A stretch of DNA of 64,000 nucleotides from Rossellomorea sp. SC111. GTDB lineage: Bacteria > Bacillota > Bacilli > Bacillales > Bacillaceae_B. This document shows, one piece after another, positions 25,907 to 34,388 of this stretch. Position 1 is the first letter of the stretch, and each line of letters begins with the position of its first letter. The DNA is taken from NCBI RefSeq assembly GCF_024733565.1, contig NZ_JANIOC010000011.1, forward strand, positions 123,335-187,334. Direction: 5' to 3'. The notes under the pieces were generated by a model. It worked only from the letters and a program-made list of their open reading frames with translations, did no database searches and was not told the origin of the DNA. A program made the translations under genes and the position numbers.

Positions 25907-27325
25907 ATGTTAGATGTGCTAGACAAGATTAATTCATTCTTATGGGGGACACCAAGTTTAGTACTATTATTCGGTACAGGTCTATTCTTAACATTTATGC
26001 TGAAAGGACTTCAGTTCCGTAAACTGATGTATGCTTTTAAACTTGCTTTCACGAAAGAGAAGCCTTCCGCATCCTCTGATCAATCAGAAGGGGATATCAG
26101 TAACTTCAAAACGCTGATGACGGCTTTATCTGCAACGATTGGAAATGGGAACATTGCAGGAGTGGCAACGGCACTGACCATCGGGGGGCCCGGGGCGATC
26201 TTCTGGATGTGGATCGTCGGCCTGCTCGGAATGGCAACGAAATACGCAGAAGCCCTGCTTGCCATGAAATACCGTGTGAAAAATAAAAACGGGGAATACT
26301 CCGGTGGTCCTATGTATTATGTAGAAAAGGGCCTCGGAAGCAAGTGGAAGTGGCTGGCAGTGGCATTCGCATTGTTCGGTGCATTCGCCGCTCTCGGCAT
26401 CGGGAACAGCGTGCAGTCTAATACGATTGCAGACGTCATGAGTACCAGCTTTCACATTAACAATCTGGTAACAGGAATCGTTCTCGCTGTCCTGACAGGA
26501 TTGATTATCTTCGGAGGGATTCAGCGGATCAGTACCGTCGCTTCTTTCTTTGTCCCGGTCATGGCGTTCCTGTACATCGGTGGTTCACTTCTGATTATCG
26601 TCTTAAATTACGATATGATCATCCCAGCGTTTAAAATGATTTTCTTCTACGCATTCAATCCTGTGGCAGCTGCAGGTGGATTTACAGGGATCATTATTTC
26701 AGAAGCAATCCGCAGTGGAGTATCAAGAGGAATCTTCTCAAACGAAGCAGGTCTTGGTACGGCAGCACTTATTGCCGGTAATGCGAAAACCGACCACCCG
26801 GTCAAGCAGGCCCTTGTCGCCATGACAGGAACATTCATCGTCACGATCGTCGTGTGTACGATGACCGGCCTGGTCCTGTTGATCACAGGCTTCTGGGATC
26901 CGACAGGCGGAGCGATATCTGGTGTCGAGCACGCTCCAAGCCTTGATGGCGGGGCATTGACGAGCGCCGCATTTGGACATGCCCTTGGTATAGTCGGTGA
27001 ATATATCGTATCCTTCTCTGTCATCTTCTTCGGATTCTCGACGATCGTCGGATGGTACATGTACGGAGAGAAATGCTTCGAGTATTTGACAAACTATCGA
27101 TTTGCCAACTCCTACAGGCTTATTTATATTTTTGCGACTGGGCTTGGGGCAGTGGCGAATCTAAACCTGGTATGGGCCTTTGCCGACATGTCCAATGCCT
27201 TGATGATGATACCGAATCTGATTGCATTACTATTACTCTATAAAGTCATCGTTTCGGAGACAAATCATTATTTCAACGAATACATGCCGATGATGGAAGC
27301 TCATCCTAAAAGAAAATCCAGTTAA
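25907..27325 (+). CDS. Sodium/alanine symporter (AGCS family)
   Basis: About 472 residues from the ATG at 25907, which is preceded by AAGGAGG; the longer ORF reads through the promoter. Roughly eleven helices. TALSATIGNGNIAGVATALT, GGPGAIFWMW and SNEAGLGTAALI are family signatures. It imports alanine or glycine, and possibly glutamine, with Na+. It is a single gene with a terminator just after. Confidence 0.9.
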   Translation: MLDVLDKINSFLWGTPSLVLLFGTGLFLTFMLKGLQFRKLMYAFKLAFTKEKPSASSDQSEGDISNFKTLMTALSATIGNGNIAGVATALTIGGPGAIFWMWIVGLLGMATKYAEALLAMKYRVKNKNGEYSGGPMYYVEKGLGSKWKWLAVAFALFGAFAALGIGNSVQSNTIADVMSTSFHINNLVTGIVLAVLTGLIIFGGIQRISTVASFFVPVMAFLYIGGSLLIIVLNYDMIIPAFKMIFFYAFNPVAAAGGFTGIIISEAIRSGVSRGIFSNEAGLGTAALIAGNAKTDHPVKQALVAMTGTFIVTIVVCTMTGLVLLITGFWDPTGGAISGVEHAPSLDGGALTSAAFGHALGIVGEYIVSFSVIFFGFSTIVGWYMYGEKCFEYLTNYRFANSYRLIYIFATGLGAVANLNLVWAFADMSNALMMIPNLIALLLLYKVIVSETNHYFNEYMPMMEAHPKRKSS

Positions 27326-27334
27326 ACGAAAATC

Positions 27335-27359
27335 CCGGTGTGATGACAAATCACACCGG
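27335..27359. terminator. Terminator after alanine symporter
   Basis: CCGGTGTGAT and ATCACACCGG with a 5-base loop and T6, just after the symporter stop. Confidence 0.9.
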
Positions 27360-27467
27360 TTTTTTCTTTAACAGGACTTCATATTTACAGTGACGGCCAT
27401 GGAGATCGATGACTTCCTTTTTCGCCAGTCTGATATCATCAATCTCTTCTACCATGGTCAACCGCAT
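27351..27467 (-). CDS. Possible 38-residue protein
   Basis: An ATG at 27467 follows GAGGGAGG at very short distance; an in-frame ATG at 27455 is the alternative. The product is charged (EEIDDIRLAKKEVIDLHGRH, then CKYEVLLKKKPV) and looks like a real small soluble protein. The stop lies inside the symporter terminator. No family is recognised. Confidence 0.4.
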   Translation of the reverse strand: MRLTMVEEIDDIRLAKKEVIDLHGRHCKYEVLLKKKPV

Positions 27468-27519
27468 CCTCCCTCATTTTACCAAATAATAACATAATCT
27501 TAACTTCCTGACATTAAAA

Positions 27520-27549
27520 AACCATCCCTTTTTACACGCAGGGATGGTT
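27520..27549 (-). terminator. Terminator after lectin-like gene
   Basis: AACCATCCCT paired with AGGGATGGTT, followed on the minus strand by a T run. Confidence 0.85.
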
Positions 27550-27556
27550 CCGTTGA

Positions 27557-28624
27557 TCAGGCATACCACTTATGCCACATATGGTCATTTCTTCCCCTGA
27601 CAAAGGCGTCCACCCGGTTTGGTCCCCAGGAAACGACTCCCGGTGAGGAACGCACGCCTCCCCGTGGTGCCCCAAGATCCTCCCACTTGCTCCAACGGGA
27701 ACCGTTCCACCATTTGTGCCACATATTGTTATTGTCTCCACGTACGAAGGTGTCGATTCGATTGGTTGCCCATGAAGATGCTGCCGGAGCCCCTTCAAAG
27801 CCACGCGGCGGCGATCCGAGATCTTCCCAATTACTCCATCGTGAACCGTTCCACCACTTATGCCACATCCGGTCATTGTTTCCACGTACAAAGCAATCGA
27901 TCCGGTTTGGCCCCCATGATACGGCACCTGGTGAATCCCTCAAGCCACCTCTTGGAGCGCCGAGATTCTCCCATTGACTCCAGTTCCGTCCGTCCCACCA
28001 TTTATGCCAAAGATTATTGTCGTATCCTTGAACGAACACATCCAGTCGATTGGCTGACCATGATGATACCGCCGGATCTCCCTTGAAGCCCCGTGGCGGC
28101 CCTCCAAGGTCTTCCCATTCACTCCAACTTCTGCCGTCCCACCATTTATGAAAGAGAGTATCCCGGTTCCCCCTTACTAAGGTGTCAATCCTGTTTCTGC
28201 CCCACGATACGGCAGCGGGCGAACTCTTTAATCCCCGTCTTGGAGCTCCGAGGTCCTCCCAATTACTCCAGCGGGAACCGTCCCACCACTTATGATACAT
28301 TCTATCGTTTTCACTTCTGACAAACGTATCCAGCCGGTTTGCCTGCCAGGATGCAACGGCAGGTGAACCCTTCATCCCCCGTGGCGGTGCCCCAAGATCC
28401 TCCCATTCCCTCCAGTTGGCACGAGAGTCAAATGGATCCGTGTAAACAGGCTCTGAAGCATACCCCTGAAAAGAATAGTTCTGCGGATAGTAATCTTGGT
28501 ATGGAACGTATTGCTGATAAGTATGAGGTAAAAACATATCTTCATAATCGTTTCTTACTTCTGTTCCAAATGGGTAGCATTCATATGCTGTTGGATAAAC
28601 CGGATAGCGTCGTTGAAAATACAT
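27557..28624 (-). CDS. Tyr-rich protein with PLL-like beta-propeller repeats
   Basis: 355 residues. The first ~65 are Tyr/Pro-rich (YPVYPTAYECYPF, QDYYPQNYSFQGY), like spore-coat proteins, with no signal peptide. Then six units of about 47 residues carry NRxDxFVRG...HKWWDGxxWSxWEDLG. A half unit at each end (NWREWEDLG at the start, MWHKWYA at the end) would close a propeller ring. The repeats resemble the fucose-binding PLL/PHL lectins of Photorhabdus. Units alternate between a PPRG type and an RRG/RGG type, pointing to duplication of a two-blade unit. A possible sigma-K promoter lies upstream. A carbohydrate-binding spore-surface role is inference. Confidence 0.7.
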   Translation of the reverse strand: MYFQRRYPVYPTAYECYPFGTEVRNDYEDMFLPHTYQQYVPYQDYYPQNYSFQGYASEPVYTDPFDSRANWREWEDLGAPPRGMKGSPAVASWQANRLDTFVRSENDRMYHKWWDGSRWSNWEDLGAPRRGLKSSPAAVSWGRNRIDTLVRGNRDTLFHKWWDGRSWSEWEDLGGPPRGFKGDPAVSSWSANRLDVFVQGYDNNLWHKWWDGRNWSQWENLGAPRGGLRDSPGAVSWGPNRIDCFVRGNNDRMWHKWWNGSRWSNWEDLGSPPRGFEGAPAASSWATNRIDTFVRGDNNNMWHKWWNGSRWSKWEDLGAPRGGVRSSPGVVSWGPNRVDAFVRGRNDHMWHKWYA

Positions 28625-28644
28625 ATTGCATCCCTCCTCAAGCC

Positions 28645-28668
28645 TACTGTATGCAGAAGCCCAGATGG
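28645..28668 (-). promoter_or_regulatory. Candidate sigma-K promoter for lectin-like gene
   Basis: On the minus strand CATACAGTA fits the -10 CATAnnnTA (28645-28653), with an AC-containing -35 about 15 bases upstream and an AGGAGGG ribosome site about 15 bases downstream. This would mean mother-cell expression late in sporulation. Confidence 0.45.
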
Positions 28669-28735
28669 GTGAGCATGTACAATGATTGACGATTTTTTTG
28701 TATAGGTTGAAAGTATACTTTTCAATAAAGAAAAG

Positions 28736-28756
28736 AGCACCCTAAACCTAGGTGCT
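28736..28756 (-). terminator. Weak hairpin after CtaG gene
   Basis: AGCACC and GGTGCT around a TAGG-containing loop, about 20 bases beyond the CtaG stop. Confidence 0.5.
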
Positions 28757-28775
28757 TATACCCTTATGATTGGAA

Positions 28776-29630
28776 TTAGCCTTTAAACGGCTGTGGCTCC
28801 TCGAAATTTTTATTGTCTTTGCTCTTACGTATCTTCATTCCCGGCCGTACAGCCTTATACCACTGATAACAAAAGATTACGATCAGAATCAAATCAATCA
28901 TATCACCTCCATAATACATAAGCATCCCTCCACTCTGTGCCTGCTCAAGGGGTATTCCGATCGGAGGGTGGGCATATATGTATTTAGACAAAATGCCATG
29001 ACCGCTCAAGGCAAGGATCAATACAATGCCTCTGTAAATATATCCTGTTCTATGCGGGGCCGGATCAATATAAATCATGGATATTGTAAAGAGATATCCG
29101 GCCAGGAAGACGTGGATGTGTATGAATAGATATAGGAGTATATTGTGATGCATTGCCTCGTACAAACTGGTGGTATAAAGAACCCACAGACCTCCAATAT
29201 TGAGGATGGCAGCGACAATGGGGTCACTCACCATTCCCATAATGCGGCTTTTAAGTATGTAGGACAGTCTCCTGGCAAGGGTGACTGGCAACGTCCGCAG
29301 GGTAAGTGTTACCGGCGCAGCGAGTACCATGAGAAGAGGGGCCAGCATTCCTAAAAGCAGATGACCAAGCATATGAAAAGAAAACTCCATATGTGCCCGC
29401 TGAGCCACTGGTCCTGATACAGCTACCAATGCACAGCCGACACCGATGACCCATAGGATTGTACGGGAAACCGGCCATTTTTTATGCTTCCGATTGGAAA
29501 CTACCACAGCAAGGAGGTACAGTACTAATAAAACTATAAAAGGAACGGCTAGAAGGATTTGAGAATTCGATCCCACGACTTGGGATATGTTTAAGATAGA
29601 ATGATCAGTTTGCATTTGCGGTATTCTCAT
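28776..29630 (-). CDS. CtaG-like cytochrome c oxidase assembly factor (caa3 type)
   Basis: 284 residues with seven predicted membrane helices. Conserved features of the caa3_CtaG family are SFHMLGHLLLGMLAPLLMVL, the AHPPIG stretch and GGDMIDLILI. Relatives help assemble the caa3 oxidase Cu centre. The gene overlaps the DUF2243 gene by 26 bases, a recurrent pairing. No oxidase subunit genes are nearby. Confidence 0.85.
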   Translation of the reverse strand: MRIPQMQTDHSILNISQVVGSNSQILLAVPFIVLLVLYLLAVVVSNRKHKKWPVSRTILWVIGVGCALVAVSGPVAQRAHMEFSFHMLGHLLLGMLAPLLMVLAAPVTLTLRTLPVTLARRLSYILKSRIMGMVSDPIVAAILNIGGLWVLYTTSLYEAMHHNILLYLFIHIHVFLAGYLFTISMIYIDPAPHRTGYIYRGIVLILALSGHGILSKYIYAHPPIGIPLEQAQSGGMLMYYGGDMIDLILIVIFCYQWYKAVRPGMKIRKSKDNKNFEEPQPFKG

Positions 29631-30081
29631 ATTTTTTATATCTCGTATTTACAACCATTACGATCCCGACAAGAATCATAGCAGCCGCACTCGCATTCCA
29701 GACCACATCATACATAAGGAGATTCTCCACATAACGGATCTGATGAAGCCCCATCAGCTTATGTTGCACTGTCCCGTCATACAATTGAAAACCTCCTGCT
29801 CCAAGCAAAATGCCTCCCCACCATCTTTTCTTCCACAGCCCCTTTTTACGGCGTAAGTCAGCAAACATAAACAACCCCCCGATAGTAGCAAACCAGCTAA
29901 ATGCATGGAAAAAACCATCAGATATGAGCCCGATCGAGGTGGTGGACTTGTCATAAAAATGATGCCAATGAAGCAACTGATGAAATACAGCTTCATCGAT
30001 AAATGCCACAATCCCCATCCCAAATAAGATACCAGCCCATAGATTCCGAGTTGAAGACGTCTTTGTATAGTTTGCTATCAT
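29605..30081 (-). CDS. DUF2243 membrane protein
   Basis: 158 residues, four membrane helices. GMGIVAFIDEAVFHQLLHWH, HAFSWFATIGG and LYDGTVQHKLMGLHQI, with conserved His residues, are the DUF2243 signature. The His set and CtaG coupling suggest a metal- or haem-related role, but function is not established. Confidence 0.88.
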   Translation of the reverse strand: MIANYTKTSSTRNLWAGILFGMGIVAFIDEAVFHQLLHWHHFYDKSTTSIGLISDGFFHAFSWFATIGGLFMFADLRRKKGLWKKRWWGGILLGAGGFQLYDGTVQHKLMGLHQIRYVENLLMYDVVWNASAAAMILVGIVMVVNTRYKKYENTANAN

Positions 30082-30248
30082 CGTTACAGCATCCCCCTTT
30101 GTAAATTATTAGCCACTCTACCCTTTCCTGTATGTTGGTAAACTTTTCTTAATCGGGTCCAAAGTGTCCAGTTGATGTACTGAAATGCCGGTGTGAACCT
30201 ATTCTTGATAGGTTTACTGTGAAGTACCCGGCAATATTAAAGAAAAAA

Positions 30249-30279
30249 ACAGGACCTTTCGATTAGAAAAAGGCCCTGT
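30249..30279 (-). terminator. Terminator after hflX
   Basis: ACAGGACCTTT and AAAGGCCCTGT with a 9-base loop and a T run on the minus strand, about 10 bases beyond the hflX stop. Confidence 0.85.
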
Positions 30280-30288
30280 CTTTCCATA

Positions 30289-31554
30289 TTATTCATGAAT
30301 GATATACTGTCGATACTTCTCAAAGTCACTTACCTTGCACTCAAGGGTCAATTTCGTCCCTGATTCTTCATATTCTGTTTCCACTACATTTGCCTGTTCA
30401 TTAAAATAAGAAATCAAATGACCCTTATCAAATGGAATAAGCATCTGACACTTTTTGTAGTCTTTAAAAATATAGCTTTTCACAACATTGAGCAATTCGT
30501 CCATCCCGATTCTCTTCTTAGCCGATAAATAAATCCGATCCTTTTCGACTCTCGGCACTTCCCCTTCCACTAACTCTGCTTTATTAAAGGCATAGATGAC
30601 CGGAATATCTCCTACCCCAATGCCTTCAAGTGTTTTGTCAGTCACGTTCATCAATTTCTCATGATGTGGATCAGAATAGTCTACCACGTGTATGATGAGA
30701 TCCGCTTCAAGCACTTCTTCAAGAGTGGAGCGGAACGCCTTGACCAGTTGATGGGGCAGTTTGTTCACGAACCCGACCGTATCTGTCAGAAGAAATTCCT
30801 TTTTATCCGGCAGGGTGATGTTCCTTACCGATGTCTCCAGGGTCGCAAATAACATATCCTTCTCGAATACCTGCTTGTTCTCGTTCGGATGGAAGGTTTC
30901 CACAAATGCATTCATGGTCGTCGATTTACCCGCATTCGTGTATCCGACAAGGGACACGACGGGGATTTCTCTCTTTTTCCGCTGCTTTCGCTGTGTGGTT
31001 CGCAGATCGACGAGGGAATCCAGTTCTTTATTCAAGGCTGTAATTTTTTCTTCAATCCGTCGGCGGTCAAGCTCAAGCTTCGTTTCACCGGCTCCACGGT
31101 TGGCAAGTCCCGAACCGCCTCCTTGACGACCCAGTGATTCCCGGCGTCCAATCAGTCGGGGAAGCATGTATTGCAGCTGTGCCACCTCGACTTGCAGCTG
31201 GGCTTCACGGGTTTTCGCCCGCTCTGCAAAAATATCAAGGATCAGCATCGTTCTGTCCATCACCCGGACATCAAGCTTTTCCTCGAGGACCCGGATCTGA
31301 GAAGGCGCAAGTTCATCATTTGTAATCAAGACATCCCCTTCCCATTCTTCAAGGAGTGGCAACAACTCGTCAATCTTCCCTTTTCCAATATAATGCACGT
31401 GATTCGGCCGGGGGAGATTTTGAGTGAGTTCGCCCACGACATCGATTTGCCTGGCATCGGCCAACCCTTTCAGCTCAAGCATAGAATACTCAAAGTCATT
31501 GTTCTTATCCTTCGTATTAACGCCTATGGCGATGGCTTTTAATCTTTCTTCCAT
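30289..31554 (-). CDS. hflX: Ribosome-splitting GTPase HflX
   Basis: 421 residues. The N-terminal HflX domain (LTQNLPRPNHVHYIGKGK, then a helical arm ending GGGSGLANRGAGETKLELDR) is followed by the GTPase domain with G1 GYTNAGKST, G3 DTVG and G4 FNKAEL (an NKxD variant, NKAE). HflX splits stalled 70S ribosomes and can protect against antibiotics. The leader upstream contains an intrinsic terminator and a short uORF, so expression is probably induced by attenuation. Confidence 0.92.
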   Translation of the reverse strand: MEERLKAIAIGVNTKDKNNDFEYSMLELKGLADARQIDVVGELTQNLPRPNHVHYIGKGKIDELLPLLEEWEGDVLITNDELAPSQIRVLEEKLDVRVMDRTMLILDIFAERAKTREAQLQVEVAQLQYMLPRLIGRRESLGRQGGGSGLANRGAGETKLELDRRRIEEKITALNKELDSLVDLRTTQRKQRKKREIPVVSLVGYTNAGKSTTMNAFVETFHPNENKQVFEKDMLFATLETSVRNITLPDKKEFLLTDTVGFVNKLPHQLVKAFRSTLEEVLEADLIIHVVDYSDPHHEKLMNVTDKTLEGIGVGDIPVIYAFNKAELVEGEVPRVEKDRIYLSAKKRIGMDELLNVVKSYIFKDYKKCQMLIPFDKGHLISYFNEQANVVETEYEESGTKLTLECKVSDFEKYRQYIIHE

Positions 31555-31598
31555 TACATAGTCACTCCTGTTTGTTTATTTTGGTCATGATGATGCAG

Positions 31599-31766
31599 AA
31601 AAAAAACACAGGCCTCCGCCTGTGTTTTTTGTAAATGGATTTGAATATACCAATCGCACAAGAAGAAGACCGCATTTTCCCCTGGTGTGTTTTTTATTGA
31701 AAAAACACACATTAGCGCCTCTTGGTAAGTATTCAATTCTATTTTTAAGAGAGTGTCATGGGCACT
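31599..31766 (-). promoter_or_regulatory. hflX leader: uORF, 11-bp hairpin, intrinsic terminator
   Basis: Read 5' to 3' on the minus strand: GAAGGAAGGG and a tiny uORF ATG ACA CTC TCT TAA (31759-31745); a perfect 11-bp stem GTGTGTTTTTT/AAAAAACACAC (31710-31685); then ACACAGGC-ggag-GCCTGTGT with T8 (31630-31599), a terminator 45 bases before hflX. The AAAAAACACA at the terminator's 5' side can also pair with the first GTGTGTTTTTT arm, an alternative fold that would block termination. This resembles antibiotic-induced attenuators such as that of Listeria HflXr. Confidence 0.6.
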
Positions 31767-31826
31767 CCCTTCCTTCAATTCACGTTAAATGAAGAATTCC
31801 TTTAAAAATAGTCAGACCAATCCCAT

Positions 31827-31928
31827 TTACCCTGCACACAGGCAGAGCCTTTGAACATATTCAATTAAGCGTTCAAATTGCGGATGCGTAGTCTGATCAA
31901 AATCAAAAGGAAAACCTCCATTTCTCAT
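31827..31928 (-). CDS. Possible 33-residue ORF upstream of hflX
   Basis: Starts at the ATG at 31928 and encodes MRNGGFPFDFDQTT..., ending in QRLCLCAG. No clear ribosome site. It could be a leader peptide, a small protein or chance. No family seen. Confidence 0.25.
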   Translation of the reverse strand: MRNGGFPFDFDQTTHPQFERLIEYVQRLCLCAG

Positions 31929-31978
31929 AAGTTACAACCATTCTACCACACCCCGTGATGGATGGGAAGATATGGTTT

Positions 31979-32044
31979 GAGGAACGGACCTCCAAAGCCA
32001 TTGATCAAGAGGTCCTGCAAAGGATATTTCGAGGTCCGTCCCTC
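31979..32044. repeat. GGACGGACC inverted repeat, copy 13
   Basis: Left arm GAGGAACGGACCTCC (one mismatch), right arm GAGGTCCGTCCCTC, loop of about 36 bases, just after the chemoreceptor-like gene. Confidence 0.85.
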
Positions 32045-32048
32045 AAGC

Positions 32049-32969
32049 TTACAGGAGATTTTTGAAATCCCGTGCTTGGAGGTCGAGTCGCCGGGCAGCG
32101 CTCCCGATTTCTTTGAAAGCGAGGACGGCCTGTTGGTTGCGGTCCTGGTTATTTGAAATGCCTGATTGTGACCGGACCGTTCCTTCATTGATTTTTTTGA
32201 TTTCGCCTGTGATTCCCTCCACATGGGAGTTCACTTCCTGAATTGAATCCTGGACCCTCGTGGCAAGCTTTCTGACTTCTCCGGCTACGACATTGAATCC
32301 TCTCCCATGTTCACCGGCCCGCGCCGCTTCAATGGCGGCATTCAGCGCAAGGAGATTGGTTTGAGTCGCAATGTCCCTAATTGTTTTGACAATATTACCG
32401 ATTGAATTTGCCTGCAGAGTAAGAGACTTAAGCGTTTCCATATTTTCATTCGAATCATGCACCAGTTTTTCCGTGGCCATGGCCGCTTCTTCACTTCTTG
32501 AAATACCCTGATCCGCTTTTTCACTTAGCTCTTCAGACATCTTCTGTAATTCAGAAGCGACATTTCCAATCGTTGTTTCCCGATTCGTAATATCCGTCGC
32601 GATCTTGACAACACCTTCTAGCTTTCCTTCTTCGTTATAAACTGGTGTGTATGTAGCCTCCAGCCAAAGAAGTTTCCCAGTCTTCGTGACCCGCTGAATT
32701 TTCTCCTGAAAGTTTTTCCCACTCCTTAAGTCCCGCCACAATTTCTTATAGTCCAGACTTTCGGCAAACTCCGTTGTACAGAATACCTGATGGTGCAACC
32801 CAATCATTTCTTGTGTATCATATTCCATCGTATTTGCGAAATTCCCGTTCACCCACAGCACATTTCCGTTAACATCGAATTCAATCATGGCAAGCGATTC
32901 TTCAATAGCGGCAAGTAAAGCAGACTCCCCAAACACTTGAGTACTATTTCTTGATCTTGTTTTCAGCAC
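32049..32969 (-). CDS. Soluble PAS-MCP signalling protein (chemoreceptor-like)
   Basis: About 306 residues from a GTG start with AGAGGAAG upstream. A PAS domain (about 25-130; [35 protein letters not shown]) is followed by a short methyl-accepting signalling domain with the hairpin tip [20 protein letters not shown]. There are no membrane helices, so it is cytoplasmic, like the short PAS-MCP proteins that sense redox or small ligands. The signalling coiled coil is shorter than in transmembrane receptors. Confidence 0.82.
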   Translation of the reverse strand: MLKTRSRNSTQVFGESALLAAIEESLAMIEFDVNGNVLWVNGNFANTMEYDTQEMIGLHHQVFCTTEFAESLDYKKLWRDLRSGKNFQEKIQRVTKTGKLLWLEATYTPVYNEEGKLEGVVKIATDITNRETTIGNVASELQKMSEELSEKADQGISRSEEAAMATEKLVHDSNENMETLKSLTLQANSIGNIVKTIRDIATQTNLLALNAAIEAARAGEHGRGFNVVAGEVRKLATRVQDSIQEVNSHVEGITGEIKKINEGTVRSQSGISNNQDRNQQAVLAFKEIGSAARRLDLQARDFKNLL

Positions 32970-33245
32970 TTCGCAACACTTCCTCTTTTTCAACAAAATT
33001 AGTAGAGACAATACAAATATGTACCAAAGAGAAAGTAGTCGTTGTTATAAAGGCTCTCCGTTTGGCGTGTGCTGGCCGGTTGCGCCACTCTCTCCTATTC
33101 ACAAACAGCGCCCATTTACCAGTGAATGATCTTTGCTTCCAACTCATATATTTGTAAGACTATCCTACTAGGTAAATCTCTAATTAACAACTATTATCCT
33201 CTGAATTTTATAAATCTTTCCCCATTTTAAGATTTAAACGAAAAA

Positions 33246-33310
33246 GGACCTCCATCCCACACGCAACCCTATAATGTAAAGGATGCCGTAAGATTGGAGG
33301 TCCGTCCCTC
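33246..33310. repeat. GGACGGACC repeat, copy 14 (degenerate left arm)
   Basis: Left arm reduced to GGACCTCC; the right arm GAGGTCCGTCCCTC is intact. The roughly 300 bases 32970-33317 also hold a GC-rich TGGCG/CGCCA hairpin near 33062-33086 with no recognised function. Confidence 0.75.
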
Positions 33311-33317
33311 AAAACTA

Positions 33318-34142
33318 TTATTCAGTTCCCTTTTTCCACTCTTCTTCCTCGATCAGCATTTTCCCCGGCCATGTGTAAGCCATGATGCCTCCGTCTGCTG
33401 TGATGTCTTCACCTGTCACGTAGGAGCTGTCATCCGATGCCAGGAACAGGGCCACTGTCGCCATTTCTTCAGGTCTTCCCAAACGGCCCATCGGTGTGAT
33501 CCACTTATTGGCTTCCCTGAATTTCTCTCCCATCTTATCCTGTTTGCTCCCGACAAGGTCGTCAATCAAAGGAGTCTCGATTGTTCCTGGTGAAAGAGAA
33601 TTCACACGGATGCCATGTCTCGCATAATCAATCGCCATGGCTTTCGTAAAGTTGATAATGCCTCCCTTTGCAGCATTGTAGCCAGACCGGTCCAAATCTG
33701 CCGCTTGCCCGGACATGGAAGCCGTATTGATAATGGATCCACCGTTTTCAAGCATAAGCGGGATTAGATACTTGCTGCATAAAAAGGTCCCTCTTAGATC
33801 CACTGCGATGATCCGATCGAATAGTTCAACAGGATATTCATGCACTTTTCCACCCTGTTCATCTACCCCCGCATTGTTAAAGAGGACATCGATCATACCA
33901 AATTTCTTCTTTATCTCTTCAGCAAACGATGTCACACTTTCCTCACTGGATACATCAAGTTGAAATGCCACTGCATTTCCGCCCTCGTCTTTGATCGCAT
34001 CCACTGTTTTATTCATTTCCTCTTCATTCACATCTGCACATACCACAGTCGCTCCTTCATGCGCAAACACTTTGGCAGTCGCTGCCCCGATACCTGTTGC
34101 AGCTCCTGTAATCACCGCAACCTTATCTTCTAGCCTTCCCAT
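33318..34142 (-). CDS. Short-chain dehydrogenase/reductase (SDR)
   Basis: 274 residues of a classical SDR. NAD(P) motif TGAATGIGAATA, NNAG at about 90, catalytic SxxxxxxxxxxxxYNAAK (YxxxK) and NSLSPGTIET are visible. The substrate is unknown; sugar or secondary-alcohol dehydrogenases are the closest type. The C-terminal tail is acidic (IEEEEWKKGTE). It stands alone between repeat copies. Confidence 0.85.
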   Translation of the reverse strand: MGRLEDKVAVITGAATGIGAATAKVFAHEGATVVCADVNEEEMNKTVDAIKDEGGNAVAFQLDVSSEESVTSFAEEIKKKFGMIDVLFNNAGVDEQGGKVHEYPVELFDRIIAVDLRGTFLCSKYLIPLMLENGGSIINTASMSGQAADLDRSGYNAAKGGIINFTKAMAIDYARHGIRVNSLSPGTIETPLIDDLVGSKQDKMGEKFREANKWITPMGRLGRPEEMATVALFLASDDSSYVTGEDITADGGIMAYTWPGKMLIEEEEWKKGTE

Positions 34143-34210
34143 AAAGTAAAACCTCCTTGAAATATCTCATGGAGAGTATTTTCCCCTTATGTGAAGTAGT
34201 AAACATAGTA

Positions 34211-34275
34211 GAGGGACGGACCTTAAAATCCTCTCATTTAAGATTCAGCAATAGACATATTTGGGTCCGTCCCTC
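34211..34275. repeat. GGACGGACC inverted repeat, copy 15
   Basis: GAGGGACGGACCTTAA...TTTGGGTCCGTCCCTC, loop of about 36 bases, upstream of the SDR. Confidence 0.85.
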
Positions 34276-34302
34276 ACCACATTACCCAACTAAAGAAAAA
34301 AA

Positions 34303-34370
34303 CCTCCAATTCTTCAGACTTTCCATTTGAAACACAAATAGAGTGAAGAAAAATAGGAGGTCCGTCCCTT
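34303..34370. repeat. GGACGGACC repeat, copy 16 (one good arm)
   Basis: The right arm AGGAGGTCCGTCCCTT is clear. A degenerate left arm AAACCTCC is at 34303-34310. Placed 82 bases after copy 15, so two copies stand in tandem. Confidence 0.7.
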
Positions 34371-34388
34371 AATTTCTCCTTCACTCTC

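Noticed and set aside
27532..28122. Several long ORFs antisense or in other frames to the lectin-like gene
   Set aside because: They are shadows created by the regular repeats and lack ribosome sites.
27980..28300. CCGTCCCACCA stretches resembling repeat arms in the lectin-like gene
   Set aside because: They encode the WDG/WNG repeat residues and lack the GGACC part.
31554..31778. 74-codon ORF spanning the hflX leader
   Set aside because: It runs through the stem-loop and terminator and its composition looks random; the short uORF is the better candidate.
33012..33240. Possible riboswitch upstream of the chemoreceptor-like gene
   Set aside because: Only a GC-rich hairpin is seen; no match to known c-di-GMP or other aptamer cores.
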